A stretch of 64,000 nt of DNA from Comamonadaceae bacterium OTU4NAUVB1 (GTDB lineage Bacteria > Pseudomonadota > Gammaproteobacteria > Burkholderiales > Burkholderiaceae_C), in the NCBI GenBank assembly GCA_024372625.1, contig CP099605.1:2542001-2606000 (forward strand), in the 5' to 3' direction. The translations under genes and the position numbers were made by a program. The stretch's first letter is position 1. Each line of letters begins with the position of its first letter. The notes under the pieces were generated by a model, which was given only the letters and a program-made list of their open reading frames with translations, made no database searches and was not told where the DNA came from. Positions 56,643 to 64,000 of the stretch are shown here, in pieces.

Positions 56643-57698
56643 TTGAAACCCGCCCACACGTTCGCCTTGAGATTCGCATCGACCAGCGCCCTGGCGCTGG
56701 TGATCGCCGCCTGCGGAGGCGGAGGAGGCGACGACACCGCCGGCGCCCCGGCCGGGACGGCGCCGGCGGCGACGCCCCCCGTCGCCGCCGCCACGCCCGT
56801 GGCCACGCCGCCGGCGACGACGCCGACCACCCCCGCCGACAAGAGCTTCGACGTCTACTACAACGTCTGCCGGGGCACCGACCCGAAGTGCTACAACGAC
56901 TGGGGCGCGTTCGCCACCACGCCCAACCGGGTGCTGGTGTATTCGCGCACCGCCGGTCCGCGCCACGCCAACCTCGGCACGCCGATGGGGCCGGGGTTGA
57001 ACCCGGTGATGAACGCCGACAACGCCATGCAGGCCGGACTCAAGCGGATGCTGGAGGCGGCGGGCATCGCGGTCGACTGGACCGAGGACGTGGCCGTCCT
57101 GGGCAGCCGCATCAACAACTACAAGGCGATCGTCTTCGCCAGTTCCAACCGCGACACGCTCTGGAACAGCGAGGTCGCGACCAGCAACGACGCCGCCCGC
57201 ACCGCGCTGCGCAACTACATGCGGCGCGGCGGCGGCTTCGTCGGGCTGCACAACGCCTTCGGCGCCGAATACAACTGGCCCTACTACGAGGGCCTGCTGG
57301 GCAACGCCAACTTCTACAACCACGCACCCAACCGCGCGGGCACGGTCGAACTCATCGGCAAGGACGCCTCGACCGAGGGCGTGCCGGCGCGCTTCGACTT
57401 CCAGGACGAGTGGTACAACCTGACGCCGTTCCCGACCAACGTGAAGTTCCTCGCGAAGGTCGACACCGGCACCCTGCGCCCGCTCACGGCGGCGCCGCAC
57501 CCCGGCCACGCCGGCTTCCATCCGGTGGCGTGGTGCCAGTACTACGACGGCGGCCGCGCCTGGCTGTCCACCCTCGGACACAACACGCATTCGTTCGCCG
57601 CCGACCTCAGCGGCCCGGGCGCGGAGGCGTTCCAGCGCCTGGTCGTCCAGGGCGTCAAGTCCGCGATGGGCCTGATCCCCTTCTGCACCGCCGAATGA
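56643..57698 (+). CDS. ThuA-like domain lipoprotein
   Basis: A 351-residue predicted lipoprotein. It has a signal with lipobox ALVIAAC followed by a Gly run, a Pro/Ala/Thr-rich linker (about residues 25-65), and then a ThuA/class I glutamine amidotransferase-like fold. ThuA features are RVLVYSRTAGPRHANL, YKAIVFASSNRDTLWNSE, MRRGGGFVGLHNAFGAEYNWPYYE and the C-terminal RAWLSTLGHNTHSFA. ThuA proteins take part in keto-sugar or trehalose metabolism, but exported ThuA-like proteins are of unknown activity. The start is TTG 56643 with AAGGAG 7 nt upstream. The PQQ propeller gene follows after 41 bp, so co-transcription is likely. Confidence 0.88.
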   Translation: MKPAHTFALRFASTSALALVIAACGGGGGDDTAGAPAGTAPAATPPVAAATPVATPPATTPTTPADKSFDVYYNVCRGTDPKCYNDWGAFATTPNRVLVYSRTAGPRHANLGTPMGPGLNPVMNADNAMQAGLKRMLEAAGIAVDWTEDVAVLGSRINNYKAIVFASSNRDTLWNSEVATSNDAARTALRNYMRRGGGFVGLHNAFGAEYNWPYYEGLLGNANFYNHAPNRAGTVELIGKDASTEGVPARFDFQDEWYNLTPFPTNVKFLAKVDTGTLRPLTAAPHPGHAGFHPVAWCQYYDGGRAWLSTLGHNTHSFAADLSGPGAEAFQRLVVQGVKSAMGLIPFCTAE

Positions 57699-57739
57699 CG
57701 CCCGCGCGCGTCCATGCCACGTCCCAACGAAAGAACGTC

Positions 57740-59938
57740 ATGACACTCAGACCCCTCGCAGCCCTGCTGCTGTCCTGCGGCGCGATCGCCGTGCCCCTGC
57801 TCCTGCACGGCTGCGGCGGCAGCGACGACAACGGCGCGAGCGCCGGCGGCGGCACCGCGCCGCCGGCCACGACGACCCCGGTCCCGCAGCCGACGCCGGC
57901 CGTGGCCGCGACCCTGAAGGACTGCTGCACCGCGGGCGACAGGGACTTCCCCAAGGTGGGCGGCAACCTGGGCAACCAGAACTACTCCAGCCTCAAGCAG
58001 GTCACGCGCGAGCAGATCGGCCAGCTGGGTGGCGCCTGGGTCAACCGCATCGAGGGCGGCCTGACCACGGGCACCAACCAGAGCACCACGGTGGTGGTCG
58101 ACGGCGTGATCTACATCGAATCGGCGCTGGGCAACGTCATCGCCGTCGACGGCAGGACCGGCGTGACGAAGTGGAAGTGGACGACGCCGCACGGCGTGGT
58201 CACGCGTCGCGGCGTGGCCGTCGCCAAGGACCTGGGCCTGGTCTACACCCTGGCCGGGGGCAACCGGCTGATCGCGCTGCGCACCGACACCGGCGAAGTC
58301 GCGTGGACCAAGCAGTACCCGGGCGCGAGCGAGGCCAACTTCGTCGGCGCGGTGCAGAAGGTGGCCCTGGTCTATCACGACCGGCGCCTGTACATCGGCA
58401 CCAACGACGGCAACCGCGGCGCCGCGTTCTCGGCCGATGCGACCAACGGCGACGTGCTGACGGCGTTCTGGGGCGTGCCGCGCCAGGGCGAGATGGGCCA
58501 CGAGACCTGGGGCAACGCGTCGGAGGCCAACCGCACCGGCGCGACGCCCTGGATCCACCCGGCCGTCGACCCGGAACTCGGCCTGGTCTACTGGACCTTC
58601 GGCAACACGCGCGGCGGCTCCTCGCAGGACGGCTCCTCGCGCCCCGGCCTCAACCTGTTCGCCAACTCGATCGTCGCCCTCGACCTGAAGACCGGCGCCT
58701 ACAAGTGGCACTTCCAGTCGGTGCACCACGACATCTGGGACATGGACAACGTCATGGCGCCGGTGCTGGCCGACGTCAGGATCCAGGGCCGCGACCGCAA
58801 GGTGGTCATCTACGGCAGCAAGACCGGCATGTACTACATCCTCGACCGCAAGGACGGCACCGCGCCGCTGGGCATCGACGAGGTCCCGGTCAAGCAGGAC
58901 GCCCGCCAGGCGACCTGGCCGACCCAGCCGATCCCGCGCCAGGGCGCCTGGACGGCCACCTGCATGGTCGACCAGCCGCTGGGCACGGCGGCCCCGGGCG
59001 ACCCGAACCGGGCCGTGCCCAACTACGTCGCCGGCTGCCTCTACGACCCGCACTGGGACATCCCGCTGCTGTCGGCGCCCGGCCACGGCGGCGGCGCCAA
59101 CTGGAACCACCAGTCCTTCAGCCCGTTCACGGGCCTGGTCTACACCGGCACCGGCTATGTCGCGGCGGCGCATTCGCTGACCGAGGCCAGCAACGGCCTG
59201 CGCCCGCCCGGCGCCTACATGACGGGCGGCGTCGTCGCCGTCGATCCGGCCACCAACCTGGTCAAGTGGAAGAAGGCCATGCCCTACTCCCTGGCCCACG
59301 GCAACGGCATCCTGACCACCGGCTCGGGGCTGCTGTTCATCGGCCAGCCCGACGGCAACCTGCTGGCCATGGACGGCGACGACGGCAAGGAGCTCTGGCG
59401 CTTCCAGACCGGCGCGGCCATCAGCGCCAGCCCGGTGACCTACGAGATCGACGGCCAGCAGTACATCGCGGTGTATGCCGGCGGCACCAGCATCCCGTAC
59501 GGCGATTCGGCCACCCGGGGCGACCACCTGTGGGCCTTCAAGGTCGGCGGCACGGTGCCGCCGGCGGCCACGCCACCGGCGCCCGTGGTGCGGCGCCCGG
59601 TCTCGGGCACGGCGGTGGAAGGCGCGGCCCTGCCGACGCCCAACACGGTGTTCCTGGGACGCGTGCAGACCGCGGCCAACCAGCCCGGCGCGGCGGAGTC
59701 GAGCGCCATCAACGCCATGACGCCGACCTGGATGCGGGTGCCGGTCAACACCACCGTGACCTTCGCCAACCCGGCCGGCAACGCCAACACGCGCTGCGCC
59801 ACGCAGTTCTTCGAGGGCGAATACAACTTCAGGCTGGCCCCCGGCACCTCCGCCAAGCACACGTTCAACAAGCCCGGCGAATACTTCTACAACGACTGCC
59901 ACAGCCCCCGGTCGACCGGAAAGATCGTGGTGTACTGA
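57740..59938 (+). CDS. PQQ-type beta-propeller dehydrogenase lipoprotein with C-terminal cupredoxin-like domain
   Basis: A 732-residue predicted lipoprotein: signal with lipobox LLLHGC, a Gly/Ala/Pro linker, an eight-bladed PQQ-type propeller (about residues 60-615), then a cupredoxin-like domain (about 640-732). Propeller motifs are FPKVGGNLGNQNYSSLKQV, VVDGVIYIESALGNVIAVDG, HHDIWDMDNVMAPVLAD (active-site-like WD) and repeated W-docking blades (TKWKW, GKELWRFQ). No CxxCH heme motif is present, so it is not a quinohemoprotein. An adjacent Cys pair (KDCCTAGD) sits before the first blade. The cupredoxin tail ends GEYFYNDCHSPRSTGKIVVY, with a Cys-His but no obvious complete type 1 copper set. 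The substrate is unknown; neighbours suggest a polyol or cyclic hydroxy acid. Confidence 0.9.
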   Translation: MTLRPLAALLLSCGAIAVPLLLHGCGGSDDNGASAGGGTAPPATTTPVPQPTPAVAATLKDCCTAGDRDFPKVGGNLGNQNYSSLKQVTREQIGQLGGAWVNRIEGGLTTGTNQSTTVVVDGVIYIESALGNVIAVDGRTGVTKWKWTTPHGVVTRRGVAVAKDLGLVYTLAGGNRLIALRTDTGEVAWTKQYPGASEANFVGAVQKVALVYHDRRLYIGTNDGNRGAAFSADATNGDVLTAFWGVPRQGEMGHETWGNASEANRTGATPWIHPAVDPELGLVYWTFGNTRGGSSQDGSSRPGLNLFANSIVALDLKTGAYKWHFQSVHHDIWDMDNVMAPVLADVRIQGRDRKVVIYGSKTGMYYILDRKDGTAPLGIDEVPVKQDARQATWPTQPIPRQGAWTATCMVDQPLGTAAPGDPNRAVPNYVAGCLYDPHWDIPLLSAPGHGGGANWNHQSFSPFTGLVYTGTGYVAAAHSLTEASNGLRPPGAYMTGGVVAVDPATNLVKWKKAMPYSLAHGNGILTTGSGLLFIGQPDGNLLAMDGDDGKELWRFQTGAAISASPVTYEIDGQQYIAVYAGGTSIPYGDSATRGDHLWAFKVGGTVPPAATPPAPVVRRPVSGTAVEGAALPTPNTVFLGRVQTAANQPGAAESSAINAMTPTWMRVPVNTTVTFANPAGNANTRCATQFFEGEYNFRLAPGTSAKHTFNKPGEYFYNDCHSPRSTGKIVVY

Positions 59939-59951
59939 GCCGGGAGCGGCC

Positions 59952-60737
59952 TCAGGCCGCGCGGCGCTTGAGCAGCGTGGAGGCGCCGCTGGCCAGCGCC
60001 AGCTGCTCGGTCGACGCCAGCAGCGCCGGGCCCAGGGCCACCATGCGCTCCTCGGTGAGCCGGGCCAGCGGCCCGGCGATCGTCACCACCCCGATCACCG
60101 TGCCGGCGCTGTTGCGCACCGGCGCCGCCATGGCCGTCATGGCGGGGGCGAAGACCTCCACGATCATGCTGAAGCCGCGCTGGCGCGTGGCCTTCAGGCA
60201 GGCCAGCAGCGCCTTCACCGACGTGACCGCGCGCGGCCCGAACTCCTTGGGCGTGCCGAAGCCCTGGCGCGACACCAGCTCCAGGGCCCGCTCGTCGCTC
60301 ATGGTCGAGAGCCAGGCATGGCCGGCGGAACTGCACGACAGGTTGACCGAGAGGCCCATGTCGGGGTCGTAGCGCAGGCCGCGCGTCGCGCCCTGCGCCT
60401 TGGCCACGAAGATCAGCTGGTCGCCATCGACGATGCCCAGCCGGACCAGCTCCTGCGACTCGGCGGCCAGGCGGTCCAGCGGCGGCTGCGCGATGTCGAC
60501 GATGCCGCTCGCGCTCAGGAAGCTCAGGCCGAGCGAGACCAGCTTGATCGTCAGCAGGTAGTCGCTGTGGTTCTGGTGCTGGCGCACGTAGCCGCAGCGC
60601 ACCAGCTCGGCCAGCAGCCGGTGCGTGGCGCTCAGCGGCATGTCCAGCTCGGTGGCCAGGGTCGACAGCGGCACCCCCTCCGGGCAGGTGGCGAGGTGTT
60701 CGAGGACTTTGAAGCTGCGTTCGAGGATCGTGCTCAT
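59952..60737 (-). CDS. IclR-family transcriptional regulator
   Basis: A 261-residue IclR protein. It has an N-terminal winged helix (ILERSFKVLEHLATCPEGVPLSTLATELDMPLSATHRLLAELVRCGYVRQ) and an effector domain from about residue 80 with CSSAGHAWLSTMSD and VFAPAMTAMAAPVRNSAGTVIGVVTIAG. It is divergent from the TRAP/aroQ operon and convergent with the PQQ gene. The dyad TTTCCACTATGGAAA lies 106 bp upstream of its start, and a matching element lies upstream of the ThuA/PQQ unit. It therefore probably controls all three units, autoregulation included. The effector may be an aromatic or cyclic acid, as in PobR/PcaR relatives. Confidence 0.92.
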   Translation of the reverse strand: MSTILERSFKVLEHLATCPEGVPLSTLATELDMPLSATHRLLAELVRCGYVRQHQNHSDYLLTIKLVSLGLSFLSASGIVDIAQPPLDRLAAESQELVRLGIVDGDQLIFVAKAQGATRGLRYDPDMGLSVNLSCSSAGHAWLSTMSDERALELVSRQGFGTPKEFGPRAVTSVKALLACLKATRQRGFSMIVEVFAPAMTAMAAPVRNSAGTVIGVVTIAGPLARLTEERMVALGPALLASTEQLALASGASTLLKRRAA

Positions 60738-60843
60738 CGGGGTGGGTGGGGTTGGTTTCGCCGGGTCCGGGCATCCGTGGCCGCGCGGCCGCCACGGGAC
60801 GACGCGTGAAGCCTGCCGGGACTGTAGCAAAGTCCGCAGAGGG

Positions 60844-60867
60844 TTTCCACTATGGAAACTTTTTCCA
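60844..60867. promoter_or_regulatory. IclR-type operator between iclR and the TRAP operon
   Basis: TTTCCA (60844-60849), TGGAAA (60853-60858) and TTTCCA (60862-60867) repeat with 9-bp period; the first two form the perfect dyad TTTCCACTATGGAAA. The element is 69 bp before the TRAP receptor gene and 107 bp before iclR on the other strand. The same arrangement occurs at 56464-56487. Confidence 0.7.
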
Positions 60868-60935
60868 CTTGTTTCTACGATTCCCGGCACCGGTGGCATC
60901 CGCCGCCGCACTGCCCGACCCGAGAGGACCCATCC

Positions 60936-61943
60936 ATGAGAACCATCCTTCGCTCACTGGCGATCGCCGGCATGTCGACCCTGCTGGCCTGGCCGGCGCT
61001 CGCCCAGCAGGCCCAGGAGCGCGTCATCCGCTTCGGCCACCTGAACAACGCCGACCATCCGGTGAGCTTCGGCGTCAAGCGCTTCGCCGAACTGCTCGCC
61101 ACCAAGAGCGGCGGGCGCATGAAGGTGCAGGAATTCCCGGCCTCGCAGCTGGGCAACGAGATGCAGCAGCAGTCGGCCCTGCAGGGCGGCGTCCAGCAGA
61201 TGTCGGCGCCGGCGACGACCTCGCTGGCGGGCATCGTGAAGGAATTCGGCCTGGTCGACTTCCCGTTCGCCGTCGCCACCTTCGAGCAGGCCGACGCCCT
61301 GCTCGACGGGCCGCTCGGCCAGGCGCTCATCGCCAGGCTGTCCGACAAGGGCCTGGTCGCGCTGGGCTACTGGGACCTGGGTTTCCGCAACGTCACCAAC
61401 AGCAAGCGCCCGATCGCGCGGGCCGAGGACCTCGACGGGCTGAAGGTCCGCGTCATCCCCAACCCGGTCTTCCTGGAGACCTTCCGGACCTTCAAGGCCA
61501 ATCCCGTGCCGATGCCGTTCGCCGAGCTGTACGGCGCGCTGGAGGCCAAGGCCGTCGACGGCCAGGAGAACCCCTACTCGGTCATCCTGTCGAACAAGTT
61601 CTTCGAGGTGCAGAAGTTCGTCAGCGCGACCAACCACGTCTATGCCGCCAACATCGTGCTGGTGAGCAAGAAGTTCTGGGACGGCCTGTCGCCGCCCGAG
61701 CAGAAGATGATGCGCGACGCCGCCGACGAGGCGCGCGGCTACCAGCGCCAGGTCAGCCGCGCGGCGGCGCAGCGGTCGGTGGGCGACCTCCAGGCCAAGG
61801 GCATGCAGTACAACGAGGTGGCGCCGGCCGAGCAGGCCCGCATGCGCCAGCTCGTCAAGCCGGTGACCGACAAGTTCGCGGCCAGCTACGACCCGTCGCT
61901 CGTCAAGCTCTACAACGACGAACTCGCACGGATCCGCAAATGA
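60936..61943 (+). CDS. TRAP transporter substrate-binding protein (DctP type)
   Basis: A 335-residue periplasmic receptor with a signal peptide ending LAWPALAQ, then RVIRFGHLNNADHPVSFGVKRFAELLATKSGG. The DctP motif GLKVRVIPNPVFLETFRTFKANPVPMPFAELYGALEAKAVDGQENPYSVI includes the Arg that normally binds a carboxylate (RVIPN). It therefore likely binds an organic acid. It is first in the operon dctP-aroQ-dctQ-dctM and its stop is adjacent to aroQ. Confidence 0.93.
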   Translation: MRTILRSLAIAGMSTLLAWPALAQQAQERVIRFGHLNNADHPVSFGVKRFAELLATKSGGRMKVQEFPASQLGNEMQQQSALQGGVQQMSAPATTSLAGIVKEFGLVDFPFAVATFEQADALLDGPLGQALIARLSDKGLVALGYWDLGFRNVTNSKRPIARAEDLDGLKVRVIPNPVFLETFRTFKANPVPMPFAELYGALEAKAVDGQENPYSVILSNKFFEVQKFVSATNHVYAANIVLVSKKFWDGLSPPEQKMMRDAADEARGYQRQVSRAAAQRSVGDLQAKGMQYNEVAPAEQARMRQLVKPVTDKFAASYDPSLVKLYNDELARIRK

Positions 61944-61963
61944 ACAGCCCTGGAGCCACCCCC

Positions 61964-62407
61964 ATGCGAATCCTCGTCCTCCACGGCCCGAACCTGAACC
62001 TGTTCGGACGCCGCGAGCCGCACATCTACGGCCACACGACGCTCGCGCAGATCGACGAGCGCCTGGCGGGCCTGGCCGGCGAGCTCGGCGTCGAGCTGCT
62101 CACGCTGCAGTCCAACCACGAGGGCGCGCTGGTGGATTTCCTGCACCAGCACATCGACTCGGCCCAGGGCGCGCTGGTCAATCCCGCGGGCCTGACCCAG
62201 CACGGCGTGCCGCTGCACGACGCGATCAAGGCGATGCCCTTTCCCACCATCGAGGTGCACATGTCCAACATCGCCGCGCGCGAGGCCTGGCGCGCCCACT
62301 CGATCATCTCGCCGGCCGTGAAGGCCACCATCCAGGGCCTGGGGCCGGTGTCCTACCTGGCGGCCCTGCGCGCCCTGGTGGAGACGCTCCGGGCGAGCGA
62401 GCGCTGA
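61964..62407 (+). CDS. aroQ: Type II 3-dehydroquinate dehydratase
   Basis: AroQ interconverts 3-dehydroquinate and 3-dehydroshikimate (EC 4.2.1.10). The 147-residue protein starts MRILVLHGPNLNLFGRREPHIYG (flexible loop with Arg and Tyr). It continues with LLTLQSNHEGALVDFLHQH, LVNPAGLTQHGVPLHDAI, VEVHMSN-type TIEVHMSNIAAREAWRAHS (catalytic His, Arg) and SPAVKATIQGLG. ATG 61964 has TGGAG 8-9 nt upstream and gives the normal length. ATG 61940, which overlaps the dctP stop as ATGA, would add eight residues. Being inside a TRAP operon under IclR-type control, it may be catabolic (quinate/shikimate use) rather than the biosynthetic copy. Confidence 0.92.
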   Translation: MRILVLHGPNLNLFGRREPHIYGHTTLAQIDERLAGLAGELGVELLTLQSNHEGALVDFLHQHIDSAQGALVNPAGLTQHGVPLHDAIKAMPFPTIEVHMSNIAAREAWRAHSIISPAVKATIQGLGPVSYLAALRALVETLRASER

Positions 62408-62430
62408 GCGCCGTCGAACAAGGAAGACGC

Positions 62431-63045
62431 ATGAACCGATGGGTGGACGGCGCGTGCCGGGCGATCGAGGGCGTGATCGCCCTCATGCTGGCGGTGATGG
62501 TGGTGCTGGTGTTCGGCAACGTCGTGCTGCGCTACGGCTTCAACTCCGGCATCACGCTGTCCGAGGAGGTCTCGCGCTGGCTGTTCATCTGGATGACCTT
62601 CCTCGGCGCGGTGGTGGCCCTGCGCGAGCACGCCCACCTGGGGGTGGACATGGTGGTCCAGCGCCTGCCCCCGGCGGGCAAGAAGGCGTGCCTGGCCATC
62701 GGCCACCTCGTGATGCTCTACATCGTGTGGCTGCTGCTGCAGGGCAGCGTCGCGCAGGCGCGCATCAACTGGGACGTCCAGGCGCCCACCACCGGCGCCT
62801 CCATGGCGATCGTCTACGCGGCGGCCGTCGTCTTCGCCGTCCTGGCCGCGGCCCTGCTGGTGCTCGACCTCGCGCGCCTGCTCACCGGGCGCCTCGCCGA
62901 GGCCGACCTGGTGATGGTCCAGGAGTCCGAGGAGGCCGTGCAGCTGCGCGAGATCCTGGGGCGGGCGTCCGCCGAACCCCCTGGACCCCCTGAACCCACC
63001 GACCCCTCCGGGACCCGCGCCGCCGCGCCGGGGAAGCTGCCATGA
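62431..63045 (+). CDS. TRAP transporter small permease (DctQ type)
   Basis: A 204-residue membrane protein with four helices. It has IEGVIALMLAVMVVLVFGNVVLRYGFNSGITLSEEVSRWLFIWMTFLGAVVALREHAHLGVDMVV (the DctQ core with EE...R). A Glu-rich and Pro-rich cytosolic tail of ~45 residues (PPGPPEPTDPS) is longer than usual. The stop overlaps the large permease start as ATGA. Confidence 0.92.
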   Translation: MNRWVDGACRAIEGVIALMLAVMVVLVFGNVVLRYGFNSGITLSEEVSRWLFIWMTFLGAVVALREHAHLGVDMVVQRLPPAGKKACLAIGHLVMLYIVWLLLQGSVAQARINWDVQAPTTGASMAIVYAAAVVFAVLAAALLVLDLARLLTGRLAEADLVMVQESEEAVQLREILGRASAEPPGPPEPTDPSGTRAAAPGKLP

Positions 63046-64000
63046 CCATCCTCGTCTTCGTCGGCGCGCTCCTCGCGGCCATGGCGCTGGGCATCCCCAT
63101 CGCGTTCTCGCTGCTGGCCAGCGGGGTGGCGCTGATGTGGCACCTGGACCTGTTCGATCCGCAGATCCTGGCGCAGAACCTCATCGGCGGGGCCGACAGC
63201 TTCCCGCTGCTGGCCGTGCCGTTCTTCATGCTCGCCGGGGAGATCATGAACGTGGGCGGGCTGTCGCGGCGCATCGTGGACTTCGCCCTGGCCCTGGTGG
63301 GCCACGTCAAGGGCGGCCTGGGCTACGTCACCATCATGGCCGGGTGCCTGCTCTCGGCGCTGTCGGGCTCGGCCGTGGCCGACGCGGCCGCGCTCACCGC
63401 GCTGCTGCTGCCCATGATGGTCAAGGCCGGCCACGACAAGCCGCGCGCGGCCGGCCTCATCGCCGCGACCGGCGTGATCGGCCCGGTGATCCCGCCGAGC
63501 ATCGGTCTGGTCATCTTCGGCGTGGCGGCCAACGTGTCGATCTCCAAGCTGTTCCTCGCGGCGATCGTGCCGGGCCTGCTCATCGGCGGCGCGCTGTGGG
63601 TCACCTGGGCCTGGCTGGTGCGCCGCGAGCGCATCGCCGCGCCGCCGCGCAAGTCCGGCGCCGAGATCGCCAGGGCCTTCCGCGACGCGCTGTGGGCGCT
63701 GCTGCTGCCGGTGATCATCCTGGTGGGCCTGCGCATGGGCGTCTTCACGCCCACCGAGGCGGCGGTGGTGGCGGCGGTCTACGCGCTGTTCGTCTCCACC
63801 GCGGTCTACCGCGAGCTGGGCTGGCGCGACCTCTACGGCGTCTTCGTGGGCGCGGCCAAGACCAGCGCCGTCGTGATGTTCCTCATCGCCGCGGCCATGG
63901 TCAGCGCCTGGCTCATCACGGTGGCCGACCTGCCCTCCAAGGTCATCGCGCTGCTCCAGCCGGTGATGGACAACAAGATCCTGCTGATGCTGGCCATCAT
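63042..64000 (+). CDS. TRAP transporter large permease (DctM type), 3' end outside the window
   Basis: The first 319 codons of a DctM permease are visible. They include MTILVFVGALLAAMALGIPIAFSLLASGVALMW, GADSFPLLAVPFFMLAGEIMNVGGLSRRIVDFA, LSALSGSAVADAAALTALLLPMM, GVIGPVIPPSIGLVIFG and VFTPTEAAVVAAVYALFV. These are all family blocks. It completes the receptor/small/large TRAP set and runs off the right edge. Confidence 0.95.
   Translation, partial: MTILVFVGALLAAMALGIPIAFSLLASGVALMWHLDLFDPQILAQNLIGGADSFPLLAVPFFMLAGEIMNVGGLSRRIVDFALALVGHVKGGLGYVTIMAGCLLSALSGSAVADAAALTALLLPMMVKAGHDKPRAAGLIAATGVIGPVIPPSIGLVIFGVAANVSISKLFLAAIVPGLLIGGALWVTWAWLVRRERIAAPPRKSGAEIARAFRDALWALLLPVIILVGLRMGVFTPTEAAVVAAVYALFVSTAVYRELGWRDLYGVFVGAAKTSAVVMFLIAAAMVSAWLITVADLPSKVIALLQPVMDNKILLMLAI

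Overview
The window is GC-rich, densely coded chromosomal DNA of a betaproteobacterium, most likely Burkholderiales of the Comamonadaceae type (Variovorax, Acidovorax or Xylophilus-like). This rests on gene content and order (ftsK next to a Crp/Fnr regulator and trxB; rpmB-rpmG beside a desaturase; ribF-ileS-lspA), on Bug-type tripartite carriers and on the many LysR regulators. I see no insertion sequence, prophage, CRISPR array, tRNA or rRNA. Both ends cut genes: ftsK at the left and a TRAP large permease at the right.

1-17 kb is mostly housekeeping: ftsK (partial), a Crp/Fnr regulator divergent from trxB, ribosomal proteins L28 and L33 behind a structured leader, an acyl-CoA desaturase, rsmB, a DUF1653 protein, purN, a pair of acyl-CoA dehydrogenases, an HNH nuclease, then ribF, ileS, lspA and a Na/Pi-type transporter. 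17-29 kb is transport and regulation: a bile-acid-type symporter, two LysR regulators, a quinone oxidoreductase, two EamA exporters flanking an SDR that lacks the YxxxK motif, a gamma-glutamyltransferase with a Bug binding protein, and TctA/TctB. 29-39 kb holds a lone GspE-like ATPase, a spermidine-synthase-fold protein, a small exported lysine/alanine-rich protein, TatD, a trypsin-like protease, a MoxR-DUF58-VWA operon, an SDR and a DUF4124 protein.

39-56 kb is a purine salvage and catabolism island: an adenine-deaminase-type enzyme, a SulP transporter, a complete BMP-type nucleoside ABC transporter (binding protein, two permeases, double ATPase) co-transcribed with a LysR regulator, xanthine dehydrogenase XdhAB, an NRAMP transporter gene that is frameshifted here, a glycerate 2-kinase and an 8-oxoguanine deaminase. 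Together these would import purine nucleosides or bases, deaminate and oxidise them to urate, and recover glyoxylate-derived carbon as phosphoglycerate. xdhC and the urate and allantoin steps are not in the window.

56-64 kb is the least conventional part. Two predicted lipoproteins (a ThuA-like protein and a PQQ beta-propeller with a C-terminal cupredoxin-like domain) are followed by an IclR regulator and by a divergent operon of TRAP transporter genes with a type II dehydroquinase (aroQ) embedded. Near-identical three-half-site operators (TTTCCA / TGGAAA / TTTCCA, 9-bp period) lie upstream of both transcription units. This suggests one IclR regulon that joins periplasmic oxidation, uptake and dehydroquinate dehydration, possibly for quinate/shikimate-type cyclic polyols.
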